Below, piece by piece: positions 9,307-18,107 of a stretch of DNA of 64,000 nucleotides (position 1 is its first letter; the number at the start of each line of letters is the position of its first letter). The position numbers were made by a program, and so were the translations under genes. Origin of the DNA: Oscillospiraceae bacterium (GTDB lineage Bacteria; Bacillota; Clostridia; Saccharofermentanales; Saccharofermentanaceae); NCBI GenBank assembly GCA_902764825.1, contig CACWXL010000001.1, positions 434,001 through 498,000 on the forward strand, in the 5' to 3' direction. The notes under the pieces were generated by a model. That model saw only the letters and a program-made list of their open reading frames with translations. It was not told where the DNA came from and did no database searches.

Positions 9307-12300
9307 TCAGAAGCCGCGCAGACGCTTTCTTGCCATCTTGTCTGCGTACATTTTCGAATCGGCTTCGAGGATCATGTCCTCAATATCTATATTGCTGTCT
9401 ATTACGCGCTCTGCAATGCCGAGACTTGCGCTTACTTCGTAAGGCTTATCAGTCATTGCCGGATCGGAATCGGCATACTGCTCGATCTCCAACCTGATAT
9501 TCTTCACTTCATTCTCGAGCTTCTTGTCACCGATTACCGCAAAAGCAAATTCATCACCGCCGTATCTTGCGGCGATACCGTTGTCCTTAACATACTTCAG
9601 CATAGCCCTTGCAAGAGTCTGGATCGCAAAGTCGCCGTTCTCGTGTCCGTATGTGTCGTTAATGGTCTTGAGCTTATCCATATCGATAGAGAAGAGCGAC
9701 AGTATCCTGCCCTTGTTGGAAGGCACGTTAAGGAGCTTGTTGAGCACCGTGAAGAAGCCTCTTCTGTTATAAAGGCCTGTCAGGAAATCCTGCTCCGAGA
9801 GCATCTCATTTGTCCTGCTCGTCGATATGAGCTTGCGGTTGTTATTGACCGCGTTAACTGCAGCGTTAATGAAGTTTCCGAACTCTTCGAATCGCTGCTC
9901 CGATCTCATCGATACTCTCGTATAACCGTTTACGACATAACCGAAAGATTCAGTGTTCGATCTGATCTGCTTGAACAGCAGGACATTGATATTGCTGTCT
10001 TTTGCAAGGATCAGGTCGTAATCCGGCATCGGATATCTCATGCGGTAGAACTTCTGCGCAAAAGTATATTTATTCGCTCTTCCGTGGAATATCGAATGAC
10101 AGCATTCATCAGGTTCGACGATGCCTACGAAATAGTACTGGCTGCGCCACATCCAGATGGAATTCTGCAGGTTATCCGCAGCTTCATCCAGGTTCTCCGA
10201 TGAAGTCATCCTGGATACGAAGCGGCCCATTTCGAGCATGTGCCTGAACGAATCCATATTCTCTTCAGCAAGTATATCTACGGCCTTTGACCACTGGAAT
10301 TCCGAACGATCCTTGCATCCGCAGGACTGCATGTGCATAGGTCTGTAAGGTATCAGGAACGAATCGTTCTCTGTCTTTTTGCCGTCACTCCAGTCATTGA
10401 TCCTCTTTAATATCTGCTCGGGTATCTGCTTATAATCGAGTTCGCAAGTCGTTAAGACAGGATCGTTGTACTGGCCCTGCCAGATGCCGTCAAATCCCGT
10501 AACTATTACGTCTTCGGGAATGCGTTTTCCATAACGCTTCAACGCATCCATAACGCCTATCGCCATTGAGTCGTTCGCGCAGATGATCGCATCCGGAAGT
10601 TCATAGCCGTTCTCCAGAAGATCGCACATAACCGTAAATGCGGGAGCCTGCCAGAAATCGCCGTAATAGATGTTCGCCGTATTTGTCTTGATGCCGTGAT
10701 CGTCAAGGACCTTCTTGAAGATCATGATGCGCTCTTCAGAGAACGGATTATCCCTAAAGCCGCCGAACATGTCGAGCCTTCTCGCACCATGCACTTCGAT
10801 GACATGCTTTACCATCTCTTCGAATGCCGAATCGTATTCAAAATCAGCATTGATGCAGCCTTTGACGGGACGCTGGAATGTTATTACCGGAACGCCCTTC
10901 TCATGCCCTATCTCAACGAGCCTGTCAATGACTTCCCTGCTCTTTATCATCTCTCCGAATATAATGATGCAGGCAAGATCCATCTTCAGAAGAAGATTGG
11001 CAAAATCAAGCTCCAGTTCAGTCTGTACGGGATCCGGATTATCAACATTGAAAGTAAAGCTCGAGAGTATGAATCTGCTCTTTATCTCTTCAGTCTGCAA
11101 TGCTTTCATGAACAGACTGTAGTTATCCGAATCGTCCCATACGCCGCACACTGCTATGAGCTTGCGCCTGTCTTCATTATTGATGCGCTTGCGCAGGAGG
11201 ATATTGCGGATATGTATCGATGCTTTTGAGAATGCATTGATCGCGAAAACAATGGAAGCGCTGTCATAATCCTTCGGAGCTTCGAAGACCATCCTGTGCT
11301 TCTGCCAGTTCCTGTCGAGCCTTATCGTGTAAGGATCCGTGATCTGTTCGGACTCCTCATTGTCAGACTTGAATATGCATCTTATGGTGCGCTCTTCATC
11401 AGCTCTGCCGTCGAAGGAGAATTCATAGAATTCGCCTTTCCTGAAAGGGAATCCTCCCTGAAGGAGTCTCGTCTCACCCGACACTCCGGAGATGTAGGAA
11501 GGCGTGATAATGAGCTCATCTTCCATGAAGCTTACGTTGGCGTTCAGATCGCCTTCCGCTACATAGAATGCATTGTTGTTATTCCCGCTTTCAGGGCCTT
11601 CCGTATTGAGCGATAAGACTCTTGCGGGCCTCGTTACCTGTCTGTTATATCTGGGCTTCTGATAGACTCTTACATAGTCTATCAAGAGCTCTGCGTCGTT
11701 GCCTTCTATCTCAGCCTTATTGTCACCTCTGCCAAGTCTGTCAGAACCGACGCTGACGCCTATTACAAGGTGGAAAGGCTTGTTGAACGGTGCCGGATAA
11801 GGCTCTTCGACTTCGCCTGATCTTGAGAACCAGTATGATGTTCTGTAATATTCTTTTCCGTCGCACGCGAAAATGATCTCATCCTGATCCCACTCGCACG
11901 AGAAGATATGGAAGTCACTTGAGAAATCCGTATTAAGCCTCTGGAAGCTCCCGTAACGCTCTGTGTAAGGATAACCGAATGCAACGCGCGAGCACGCTTC
12001 ATCCGTCCTGCTTCCTGATATCTCGACCATGTCGATCTGACCGTGCAAAGGAAATTCCTTGTAGCTTTCCGATCCTTTATCGTAGCCTTCAGACGGCATC
12101 AGCCTGATATAGCTTAAGAGCCCCTTTGCCTTAGGGACCTTGATCCTTGCTATAATCTTGCCGTATGTGAAATCCTTTTTGCCGATCGAAGTGATCCTGC
12201 CGGAAAGATATCTCATCTCGCCGGAGTTATTTGTAGTGATCTTAGGTCTTATGGAAAGGCATCCGTCTTTTACTTCAATGCACTCGGTGCCTGAGTATTC

Positions 12301-12432
12301 CTGCTTCTCGCCGTCAAGCCAGCCCGGCGCACGAGTCTCTGCGTTCCAGAACTCTTCCTTAAGCTGACCCTTATTAAATTCTTCAGCCCAGACAATATGA
12401 TAATTGTCCGGCAGCGAGACTTTATTACTCAT
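9307..12432 (-). CDS. GH16-like / CBM-like / LacI-type sensor / GGDEF fusion, probable glycan-responsive diguanylate cyclase
   Basis: 1041 residues, no signal peptide. Residues 8-260 match a family 16 glycoside hydrolase (laminarinase/lichenase) fold: WAEEF, GEKQEYSG, LSGRI, YGKIIARIKVP, FHIFSCEWDQDEI, LLIDYVRVYQ. The catalytic motif, normally E-x-D-x-x-E, reads GQIDMVE: Q132, D134, E137, so the nucleophile Glu is Gln (codon CAG at 12037-12039). A jelly-roll carbohydrate-binding-like domain (CBM4/9 type) spans about 285-415. A LacI-type sensor lacking its helix-turn-helix spans about 422-706 (AIICANDSMAIGVMDAL, VTGFDGI, PVLTTCE, SCGC). A linker and a GGDEF domain follow (about 878-1041; GGDEF at 958-962). 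The I-site position holds KDNG instead of RxxD, so product inhibition is probably absent. The GH16 part is likely a binding module rather than an enzyme. Second gene of the operon, 30 bases after the DUF47 gene. Confidence 0.9.
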   Translation of the reverse strand: MSNKVSLPDNYHIVWAEEFNKGQLKEEFWNAETRAPGWLDGEKQEYSGTECIEVKDGCLSIRPKITTNNSGEMRYLSGRITSIGKKDFTYGKIIARIKVPKAKGLLSYIRLMPSEGYDKGSESYKEFPLHGQIDMVEISGSRTDEACSRVAFGYPYTERYGSFQRLNTDFSSDFHIFSCEWDQDEIIFACDGKEYYRTSYWFSRSGEVEEPYPAPFNKPFHLVIGVSVGSDRLGRGDNKAEIEGNDAELLIDYVRVYQKPRYNRQVTRPARVLSLNTEGPESGNNNNAFYVAEGDLNANVSFMEDELIITPSYISGVSGETRLLQGGFPFRKGEFYEFSFDGRADEERTIRCIFKSDNEESEQITDPYTIRLDRNWQKHRMVFEAPKDYDSASIVFAINAFSKASIHIRNILLRKRINNEDRRKLIAVCGVWDDSDNYSLFMKALQTEEIKSRFILSSFTFNVDNPDPVQTELELDFANLLLKMDLACIIIFGEMIKSREVIDRLVEIGHEKGVPVITFQRPVKGCINADFEYDSAFEEMVKHVIEVHGARRLDMFGGFRDNPFSEERIMIFKKVLDDHGIKTNTANIYYGDFWQAPAFTVMCDLLENGYELPDAIICANDSMAIGVMDALKRYGKRIPEDVIVTGFDGIWQGQYNDPVLTTCELDYKQIPEQILKRINDWSDGKKTENDSFLIPYRPMHMQSCGCKDRSEFQWSKAVDILAEENMDSFRHMLEMGRFVSRMTSSENLDEAADNLQNSIWMWRSQYYFVGIVEPDECCHSIFHGRANKYTFAQKFYRMRYPMPDYDLILAKDSNINVLLFKQIRSNTESFGYVVNGYTRVSMRSEQRFEEFGNFINAAVNAVNNNRKLISTSRTNEMLSEQDFLTGLYNRRGFFTVLNKLLNVPSNKGRILSLFSIDMDKLKTINDTYGHENGDFAIQTLARAMLKYVKDNGIAARYGGDEFAFAVIGDKKLENEVKNIRLEIEQYADSDPAMTDKPYEVSASLGIAERVIDSNIDIEDMILEADSKMYADKMARKRLRGF

Positions 12433-12462
12433 TAAACCCTTATTCCGCGAGAATGACGGATA

Positions 12463-13119
12463 TTACTTATTATCTACTGCCCAAACGTCAGAGTCGTTGC
12501 TCCTTGCCATAACGTATTTATAGCAATCGTCAGCGCAGACTTCGAATGCCTTGAAAATATCTTTAACCGCATCGTAGATGGCTTTGCATCTGATGATGTC
12601 AACAGTGTCATGAGCCTGTGAGAAAAGGCCGAAGATGAGCATGTCATACATCTTGTAGAAGTCGACCTTAAATGCGTCGAATTCATTGATGGCTCTTAAG
12701 AAAAGCTCCTTATTCTCAGGATCATAGGTGCGAAGGATATTAAGAAGATGCATCTCTTTCTTAACGCAGCCGGCAATGGCATTAACGCTTGCCTTCATGC
12801 CCGGATTGACTGTCCTTGTGTTGTAACGGACGATAGTCATGGAGAGCTCATCTACCATGTCGATGCACTCTTCGATATGTCTTGCCATCTGGAAGATATT
12901 GATCCTCTTCTCGGGGTCCTGCTCCACCTGATGGAGCTTATCCGCAAACGCGTGGAATACGTGATCGCCGTCATCTTCAAGCTTGTTGATACGTCTTGAG
13001 ATCGCTACTCTGTCCTCGATCTTTTCGAGCATTCCGAGGAGCTCAGTGCATTCTTCGTTAAGGATCTCAGACAATTGCTGAGCGTGGTCAAATAAATATT
13101 CGCGATCTTCGTTATTCAT
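12463..13119 (-). CDS. DUF47 / PhoU-like helical protein
   Basis: 218 residues from the chosen start. All-helical, with the DUF47 pattern: E/D-rich helices, KLEDDGDHVFHAFADKLHQV, ARHIEECIDMVDELSMTIVRY. Family members (YkaA-like) are PhoU relatives usually next to Pit phosphate transporters and thought to regulate phosphate uptake or bind metal and phosphate. No transporter is nearby here. A longer frame begins at 13140, but the GGAGGA ribosome site lies inside it, nine bases before ATG 13119 (MNNEDREYLF), so 13119 is the better start. It is the first gene of the signalling operon, downstream of a good sigma-A promoter (13163-13192). Confidence 0.85.
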   Translation of the reverse strand: MNNEDREYLFDHAQQLSEILNEECTELLGMLEKIEDRVAISRRINKLEDDGDHVFHAFADKLHQVEQDPEKRINIFQMARHIEECIDMVDELSMTIVRYNTRTVNPGMKASVNAIAGCVKKEMHLLNILRTYDPENKELFLRAINEFDAFKVDFYKMYDMLIFGLFSQAHDTVDIIRCKAIYDAVKDIFKAFEVCADDCYKYVMARSNDSDVWAVDNK

Positions 13120-13162
13120 TAATCTATATCCTCCGGACACCTAAAGAGACTTTGCTTTAATT

Positions 13163-13192
13163 ATTATATATTAACAAAGATATTTTATTCAA
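13163..13192 (-). promoter_or_regulatory. Sigma-A promoter of the signalling operon
   Basis: On the minus strand TTGAAT (13187-13192), an 18-base spacer and a perfect TATAAT (13163-13168) lie about 45 bases upstream of the DUF47 start. It is the only strong promoter I see for the run of genes from 13119 down to 5281, and perhaps to the LRR gene. Confidence 0.6.
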
Positions 13193-13216
13193 TGGTTAAG
13201 ATTCGGCAAAGAAAAA

Positions 13217-13236
13217 GGGTTGTCATAAGACAACCC
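13217..13236 (-). terminator. Intrinsic terminator of sepF
   Basis: A perfect 8-base stem GGGTTGTC / GACAACCC with a 4-base loop is followed on the minus strand by TTTTTCTTT. It lies 30 bases after the sepF stop. Confidence 0.8.
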
Positions 13237-13266
13237 GTTATTTCTTTTTTGTTTGTGAGTTAAGTA

Positions 13267-13749
13267 TTAGAGAGCGGAAACCTTTGTGCCGATCTGCTCA
13301 GCTTCCTGATTCTCAACAACGAGGTTTACAGACTTAGGTGTGCAAACGAATGTTGTCTTAACAGGTGTAGGCTCAACTCTTCCGCCTAATGCATAAACGC
13401 CGCCGGAGATGTAGTCAACTACTCTCTGATTCTTATCTGTGTTTGTGAGGTTGCAGATAACGATGTGGCCTTCACGGATGTGATCGCAAACGATCTGGCT
13501 TGTTCTGATGTCATAAGGTGTGAGCATTATGACTGTTGCGTTGTGCTGCATTACAGGTGTAGTAACTGCGGGCTGCTCCTGAACGAAGGTGCGAGGCTCC
13601 TCATAGTAAGTCTCCTCTGCAATAGGCTCCTGCTCGTATGCATCTTCTTCATTGTAGCCCTCTTCCTCACCGTAATAGTTTTCTTCCATCTCATCTTCTA
13701 CAGGTGTGAACATGCTGCCGAAGAAATTCTTAACGTTAAAAGTGCCCAT
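13267..13749 (-). CDS. sepF: Cell division protein SepF
   Basis: 160 residues. A short N-terminal segment (MGTFNVKNFFGSMF, the place of the membrane-anchoring helix in SepF) precedes a very acidic linker rich in Glu and Tyr. The conserved SepF domain (about 70-150: ATVIMLTPYDIRTSQIVCDH, NLTNTDKNQRVVDYISGGVY) comes next. SepF bundles FtsZ filaments and tethers them to the membrane at midcell. A longer frame starts at 13788, but AAGGAGG lies seven bases before ATG 13749, which also gives the expected N-terminus. Its usual partner yggS/ylmE lies upstream; the 177-base gap holds a promoter candidate and the gene ends in a terminator, so it can be expressed alone. Confidence 0.93.
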   Translation of the reverse strand: MGTFNVKNFFGSMFTPVEDEMEENYYGEEEGYNEEDAYEQEPIAEETYYEEPRTFVQEQPAVTTPVMQHNATVIMLTPYDIRTSQIVCDHIREGHIVICNLTNTDKNQRVVDYISGGVYALGGRVEPTPVKTTFVCTPKSVNLVVENQEAEQIGTKVSAL

Positions 13750-13806
13750 TTGTTTTTCCTCCTTAAAAATTCGCCCGACCAAGGACATTCATATAAGATA
13801 CTTCGG

Positions 13807-13835
13807 ATATTAACGAACTTTGATTTTCGCCTCAA
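13807..13835 (-). promoter_or_regulatory. Candidate sepF promoter
   Basis: TTGAGG (13830-13835), a 17-base spacer and TAATAT (13807-13812) on the minus strand, about 60 bases before the sepF start. The -10 matches the consensus at four of six bases. Confidence 0.4.
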
Positions 13836-13926
13836 TAGTTTTGGGCAATATGACACAAGAAGGTAACTTAAAACGGGGTTTTATTACAAAATGTAACAAA
13901 TATCAGGGATTTTTTACCGAACAATG

Positions 13927-14664
13927 TTACACAGGCTTATATTCGGCTCTGTTTCCGAATATTGCCGTGCCGATCCTGATATGGGTAGAGCCCTCTAAAA
14001 TGGCGCTTCTGTAGTCCTGGCTCATGCCCATCGATAAGACATTCCAGGAATCCAAACCGGTATATGACCTGAGGTCTTCATATATTACGCGCGTTTTAGC
14101 AAAGACTTCCCTTGCCTCGCCTTCATAAGTCTCAATGGGCGCCATTGTCATAAGGCCGCAGAGCTTAATTGCAGGCATATCCATGATCTTATCTATGGCA
14201 GGCTTTAATTCGTGAGGTGCAAAGCCGTGCTTGCTCTCCTCGCCTGACACATTGGCCTGTAACAAAATACTCGTAGTAACATTGTTACTTAATGACCTCT
14301 TGGATATCTCCTCTGCAAGTTCCACAGTATTTACAGAATGAATAAGACTTGTCTTTCCGATAATATATTTGACCTTATTCTTCTGAAGAGTTCCTATGAG
14401 ATGCCAGTTTACATCAAGCCCCAGGCTCGAAAAACGTTCGACCTTCGGAACCAGTTCCTGGACACGGTTCTCGCCCAGATCGACAAGTCCTGATACGGCA
14501 GCAGCCTCTGCGTACTCCACCGGGAACACCTTCGTTACTCCGATCAGGGTAACGCTCCCCGGATCTCTTCCTGCGAGTGCTTCAGCTTCTCTTATAGATT
14601 CTTTTACGGATAAGATATTATCTGAGATCTTGTTCTTAAGTTCTTCTGTAAAATCAAATTCCAT
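13927..14664 (-). CDS. yggS: YggS/YlmE family PLP-binding protein
   Basis: 245 residues, the usual length. The alanine-racemase-like TIM barrel fold is marked by LIGVTKVFPVE (K45, the Schiff-base lysine for pyridoxal phosphate), LGENRVQEL, WHLIGTLQKNKVKY, LMTMAP, LSMGMSQDYRSAILEGSTHI and IRIGTAIFG. The family maintains PLP homeostasis and influences amino-acid pools rather than catalysing a known reaction. It sits 4 bases after the HlyD-like gene and ahead of sepF, the conserved ylmE-sepF order of Firmicutes division clusters. Confidence 0.93.
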   Translation of the reverse strand: MEFDFTEELKNKISDNILSVKESIREAEALAGRDPGSVTLIGVTKVFPVEYAEAAAVSGLVDLGENRVQELVPKVERFSSLGLDVNWHLIGTLQKNKVKYIIGKTSLIHSVNTVELAEEISKRSLSNNVTTSILLQANVSGEESKHGFAPHELKPAIDKIMDMPAIKLCGLMTMAPIETYEGEAREVFAKTRVIYEDLRSYTGLDSWNVLSMGMSQDYRSAILEGSTHIRIGTAIFGNRAEYKPV

Positions 14665-14668
14665 ATTA

Positions 14669-16819
14669 TTATTCGACCTTATCTCCCGGCTTTACAGTCT
14701 TGGGATTTGTAATGATGACCGTATTAAGATTCGGAACAGAAGACTTGCCCGCACGTTCGATGATCGCAAATTCTCTGTCGTTATCGAGCAGGATTACCCT
14801 GACCTCTTCAACGAAGCCCTGCTTGTTTACATAGACCGATGCCATACCTGAATAATCAGATACCTTGATCTTATCGGTCATTATGCCCAGGCCTGTCGCA
14901 GTATCGACAAAGGATGCCCTGTAACCTGCCTTATAGAGCTTTTCGATCTTCTTGAGGTTCGAATAGTCATTCGGTGTCGAGAAGGCAACGATCATACCGC
15001 CGTCAGGCAGTACTTCCTTATAGACGACCTTACAGCCTCCGACGGATGTATTCTGCTGTTCTATCGCATTGCCTGCCTCATCTGTCTGTGCGTTAGGAAG
15101 GATCGTAACGTTGAATATAGCTTCATCACCGAATGTATCGGCGCTTGCTTTAGCCTCAGGTACAAGGTAAACGCAGAAGCAGGATTCACCCTTAGGCGCA
15201 TAGACTTCGTTTACAAGGCTCGATACAGAGACTCTCATACCGTCTGTCTCTGTAATAACGATCTCGATGTCGACGGTCCTTAAGTCAAGGAGCGCCTCTA
15301 CGCTTCTTGAAGTCTCAAACGTAATGAGCATTCCCGACTGGTCATTCTCGCAGCGTACGACCTTGCAGTCATCGATCGCGATACCTTCCGTACGGATATT
15401 GATGTCATGAAGAGTGCCTACGGCAAAGTCTGACAATGTCGCGTCATTTGAAGAAAGATAGACTGAAAGGTACTGGCTCTCGTTCTGTGCGATCCTTACG
15501 ACAGGTGTCTGTTCATCTATCGTGAGGTCAGATGAGATGGCACCGACAGAGTTGTTGATAAGACCCTTGACCTCATTGACGGGCATTGTAAGGAATGCCT
15601 TGTAATCAAGATCCTGCTCCTTGCCGTCAAGTCTGAAGGATACGATACCCGGTCTGTGCGCGGTAACTTTTGTCGCATATTTCTCGACCTGTGCTTCATA
15701 TACCGCTTCGTCGCCTCTTAAGACGGAGATCCTCTCATCGTTGAAATCGATCTTACTCATCTCGTCGTCTCTCTCATCGAGGATAACGTTGACAGAAGAA
15801 CTGTAGGATGCGAGGTTGCTAAGATTGCCGCCCATAGCATCGAACCTGACGGAGTCAAGGATCGAAGACAGATTCTTGTTATAGTTTCTGTAGATTACGT
15901 CTGCTTCGGCAGAACCGCCGGAGAGGATCAGCTCCTGCTGAACGTCTGATATCTGTGACTGAACATTTCTAAGGCTCTGTACCACAGACTTCATGTCTTC
16001 GGGAACGACGATCGCAAGTTCCTGTCCCTTTGCGACTCTGGAACCTTCCGTGATCTGCGTAACGAGTTCGCCCGCATTCTCACTGTTGATAACGTCCTCA
16101 TCTCTTACGATCAAAGCTCTCGCACCGATGGTGTGTTCAACGCTTCCTACCGTAACGAATGAGAAATTAGGCTTCTCGGCGATATAGTCATATAAATGGT
16201 GAACTACGAATACGAGCACGAAAAGAGCTGATGCCACAACAACGGCACCAAGGATGCCGTTCCTTATCGCACGGCCCTCAGCACTCTTCTGGGAAGGATT
16301 CTTACGCTTGAATTCGCTTCTCTCTATCTTTGCCTGTTCCCTGTTCCTGGCTTCTTCCTTACGCCTCTGCTGAGCCAGGATCTTCTGCTGTTCCCTTGCC
16401 CTTGCTCTCTCCTGGGCGGTCATGGGTCTTCCTGACGGAGTCTTTACCTGAGCTCTTGGAGCAGATGCTGACGGCTTGCCGTTGATATCGATCTTAGGGA
16501 TTATGCTGTTTGCGGGTGCGGCAGAGCTTACCCCGTTATTTCTTACCTGAACGGGCTTTTTGCCAGCCTGAACGCGGAATCTCTTATCGGCAGGCTTGCC
16601 CGAAGGACGCTTAGCGCCGCTCCTTATTGCCTGAGGATTTCTTCCGTAAGGCTTAGCCTGAGGCTTTCCCTGCAGTCTTCCCTGAGGTCCTGCAGGTCTG
16701 TTCACAGCGCTTCCGGATACGGGCTTTCCTGACTTGTTCGCAGGGCGTGCCGGATTCCCGCTTACTTTTCTCTTAGCGGGTTCATTCGGATTGTTGTACC
16801 ACTGCTTACCGTCTGCCAT
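14669..16819 (-). CDS. HlyD-like membrane protein of the division cluster
   Basis: 716 residues. The first 180 are a basic, low-complexity region rich in Pro, Lys, Gly, Arg and Gln (GKPVSG, GRPMTAQERARAREQQKIL) predicted to be disordered and cytoplasmic. A single transmembrane helix follows at about 188-212. The extracytoplasmic part resembles HlyD-type adaptor proteins: a beta/biotinyl-like half (VGSVEHTIGARALIVRDEDV, GSRVAKGQELAIVVP), a helical hairpin (SVVQSLRNVQSQISDVQQEL), the second half (KVTAHRPGIVSFRLDG), then beta-rich domains. No exporter partner is adjacent. Its tight placement before ylmE and sepF suggests an envelope or division role, which is inference. No lipobox or cleavable signal was seen. 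Confidence 0.75.
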   Translation of the reverse strand: MADGKQWYNNPNEPAKRKVSGNPARPANKSGKPVSGSAVNRPAGPQGRLQGKPQAKPYGRNPQAIRSGAKRPSGKPADKRFRVQAGKKPVQVRNNGVSSAAPANSIIPKIDINGKPSASAPRAQVKTPSGRPMTAQERARAREQQKILAQQRRKEEARNREQAKIERSEFKRKNPSQKSAEGRAIRNGILGAVVVASALFVLVFVVHHLYDYIAEKPNFSFVTVGSVEHTIGARALIVRDEDVINSENAGELVTQITEGSRVAKGQELAIVVPEDMKSVVQSLRNVQSQISDVQQELILSGGSAEADVIYRNYNKNLSSILDSVRFDAMGGNLSNLASYSSSVNVILDERDDEMSKIDFNDERISVLRGDEAVYEAQVEKYATKVTAHRPGIVSFRLDGKEQDLDYKAFLTMPVNEVKGLINNSVGAISSDLTIDEQTPVVRIAQNESQYLSVYLSSNDATLSDFAVGTLHDINIRTEGIAIDDCKVVRCENDQSGMLITFETSRSVEALLDLRTVDIEIVITETDGMRVSVSSLVNEVYAPKGESCFCVYLVPEAKASADTFGDEAIFNVTILPNAQTDEAGNAIEQQNTSVGGCKVVYKEVLPDGGMIVAFSTPNDYSNLKKIEKLYKAGYRASFVDTATGLGIMTDKIKVSDYSGMASVYVNKQGFVEEVRVILLDNDREFAIIERAGKSSVPNLNTVIITNPKTVKPGDKVE

Positions 16820-16824
16820 ATCCT

Positions 16825-18099
16825 TTATTCCTCAATAACGAGCATGCAGGCAAGTTTTGCCTGTTCCTTTGCAAGGCTTCCCTGCATATATGCGATATAG
16901 GGCGGCTTCATTGGACCGTCGCATGAGAGCTCGGTCGTGGCGCCCTGTACGAACGCACCTGCTGCCATGATGACCTGGTCGTCATAACCGGGCATATCCC
17001 ACGGCACGGGTGTTACGAACGAATCAACGGGAGAGCATGACTGGATCGCAGCACAGAATCTGCTCATCTTATCAGGATCTCCGAATTCTATAGTCTGAAC
17101 GATATCGCCTCTTACTTCATCAGAAGCCGGGCTTGTCTTATATCCCTGACCGCCAAGGATCTCAGCCGCAAATGCAGCACCCTTAAGGCACTCTCCGACA
17201 CACTGAGGAGCCGTGAAAAGGCCTCTTGCGATCATGGAATTGGCACCTAACGTAGGACCTACTTCGCTGCCTAAGCCTGGAGTTGTAAGGTGTCTTGCGG
17301 CATTCTCTACAAGGTCTTCTCTTCCTGCAATATAACCGCCTGTCCTTGCGATTCCGCCGCCCGGATTCTTGATAAGGGATCCTGCGATAACGTCAGCGCC
17401 GGCTTCAATAGGCTCTCTCTTCTCGGTGAATTCGCCGTAGCAGTTATCTACTGCTACGATGATGTCTTCTCTTATCGAATGAGCAAGAGATGCGATCTTC
17501 TCGATATCATCTGTCAGGAGCGCTCTTCTGCCCGTATAACCTCTGGACTTCTGGATAAATACCATCTTGGTCTCAGGCTTGATCGCTGCCCTGATCGCTT
17601 CAAGATCAGGCGTGCCGTCAGCCTTGAGCTCGACTTCCTCATACTTGATGCCGTAAGACACGAGCGACATGTCGTTCTTACCGGATGAGATGCCGATCGT
17701 CGCCATAAGCGTATCGTAGGGCCTGCCGGTAACGGAGAGCATGATGTCACCGGGCCTTAAAGCTCCGTAGAGCATGGCTGAGATTGCCTGCGAACCCGTG
17801 CTTATCTGCCATCTGACATAAGCTTTTTCTGCCTTGAATACTTTTGCGAAAATGTTCTCTATCTTCTCCCTGCCCACGTCGTCGTAGCCGTAGCCTGACG
17901 TAAGGCCCATGTGTGTATCGGAGAATTTCTCTGATCTGAAGGCATCAAGCACCTTCAGCTCGTTATATGTAACAATGTCATCGATACGGGCATAAACGTC
18001 TGCAAGCGCCTCTTCAGCCTTAACTGCGGCCTCGATCGCCCTGTCATTTACGCCGTATGCTCTGTAGTTATTGATCCTGTCTCTGATTATGCTTTCCAT
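16825..18099 (-). CDS. Methionine gamma-lyase family (YnbB-like) PLP enzyme
   Basis: 424 residues, full length for the family once called aluminium-resistance proteins. It has the Cys/Met-metabolism fold type I core: ISTGSQAISAMLYGALRPGD (cofactor-binding), KSRGYTGRRALL, VAVDNCYGEF (Asp for the pyridine ring) and SLIKNPGGGIARTGGYIAG with the PLP-binding lysine. It is expected to cleave a sulfur amino acid or a related substrate; the true substrate is not known. The ATG at 18099 has no visible Shine-Dalgarno, and the promoter -10 box ends only 8 bases before it, so the transcript may be leaderless or nearly so. The next gene begins 5 bases after its stop. Confidence 0.88.
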   Translation of the reverse strand: MESIIRDRINNYRAYGVNDRAIEAAVKAEEALADVYARIDDIVTYNELKVLDAFRSEKFSDTHMGLTSGYGYDDVGREKIENIFAKVFKAEKAYVRWQISTGSQAISAMLYGALRPGDIMLSVTGRPYDTLMATIGISSGKNDMSLVSYGIKYEEVELKADGTPDLEAIRAAIKPETKMVFIQKSRGYTGRRALLTDDIEKIASLAHSIREDIIVAVDNCYGEFTEKREPIEAGADVIAGSLIKNPGGGIARTGGYIAGREDLVENAARHLTTPGLGSEVGPTLGANSMIARGLFTAPQCVGECLKGAAFAAEILGGQGYKTSPASDEVRGDIVQTIEFGDPDKMSRFCAAIQSCSPVDSFVTPVPWDMPGYDDQVIMAAGAFVQGATTELSCDGPMKPPYIAYMQGSLAKEQAKLACMLVIEE

Positions 18100-18107
18100 A
18101 ACTTGTA

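Noticed and set aside
9304..10203. A 299-codon open frame on the plus strand
   Set aside because: It lies opposite the GGDEF end of the fusion gene, has no family signature and no ribosome site; it is an antisense shadow.
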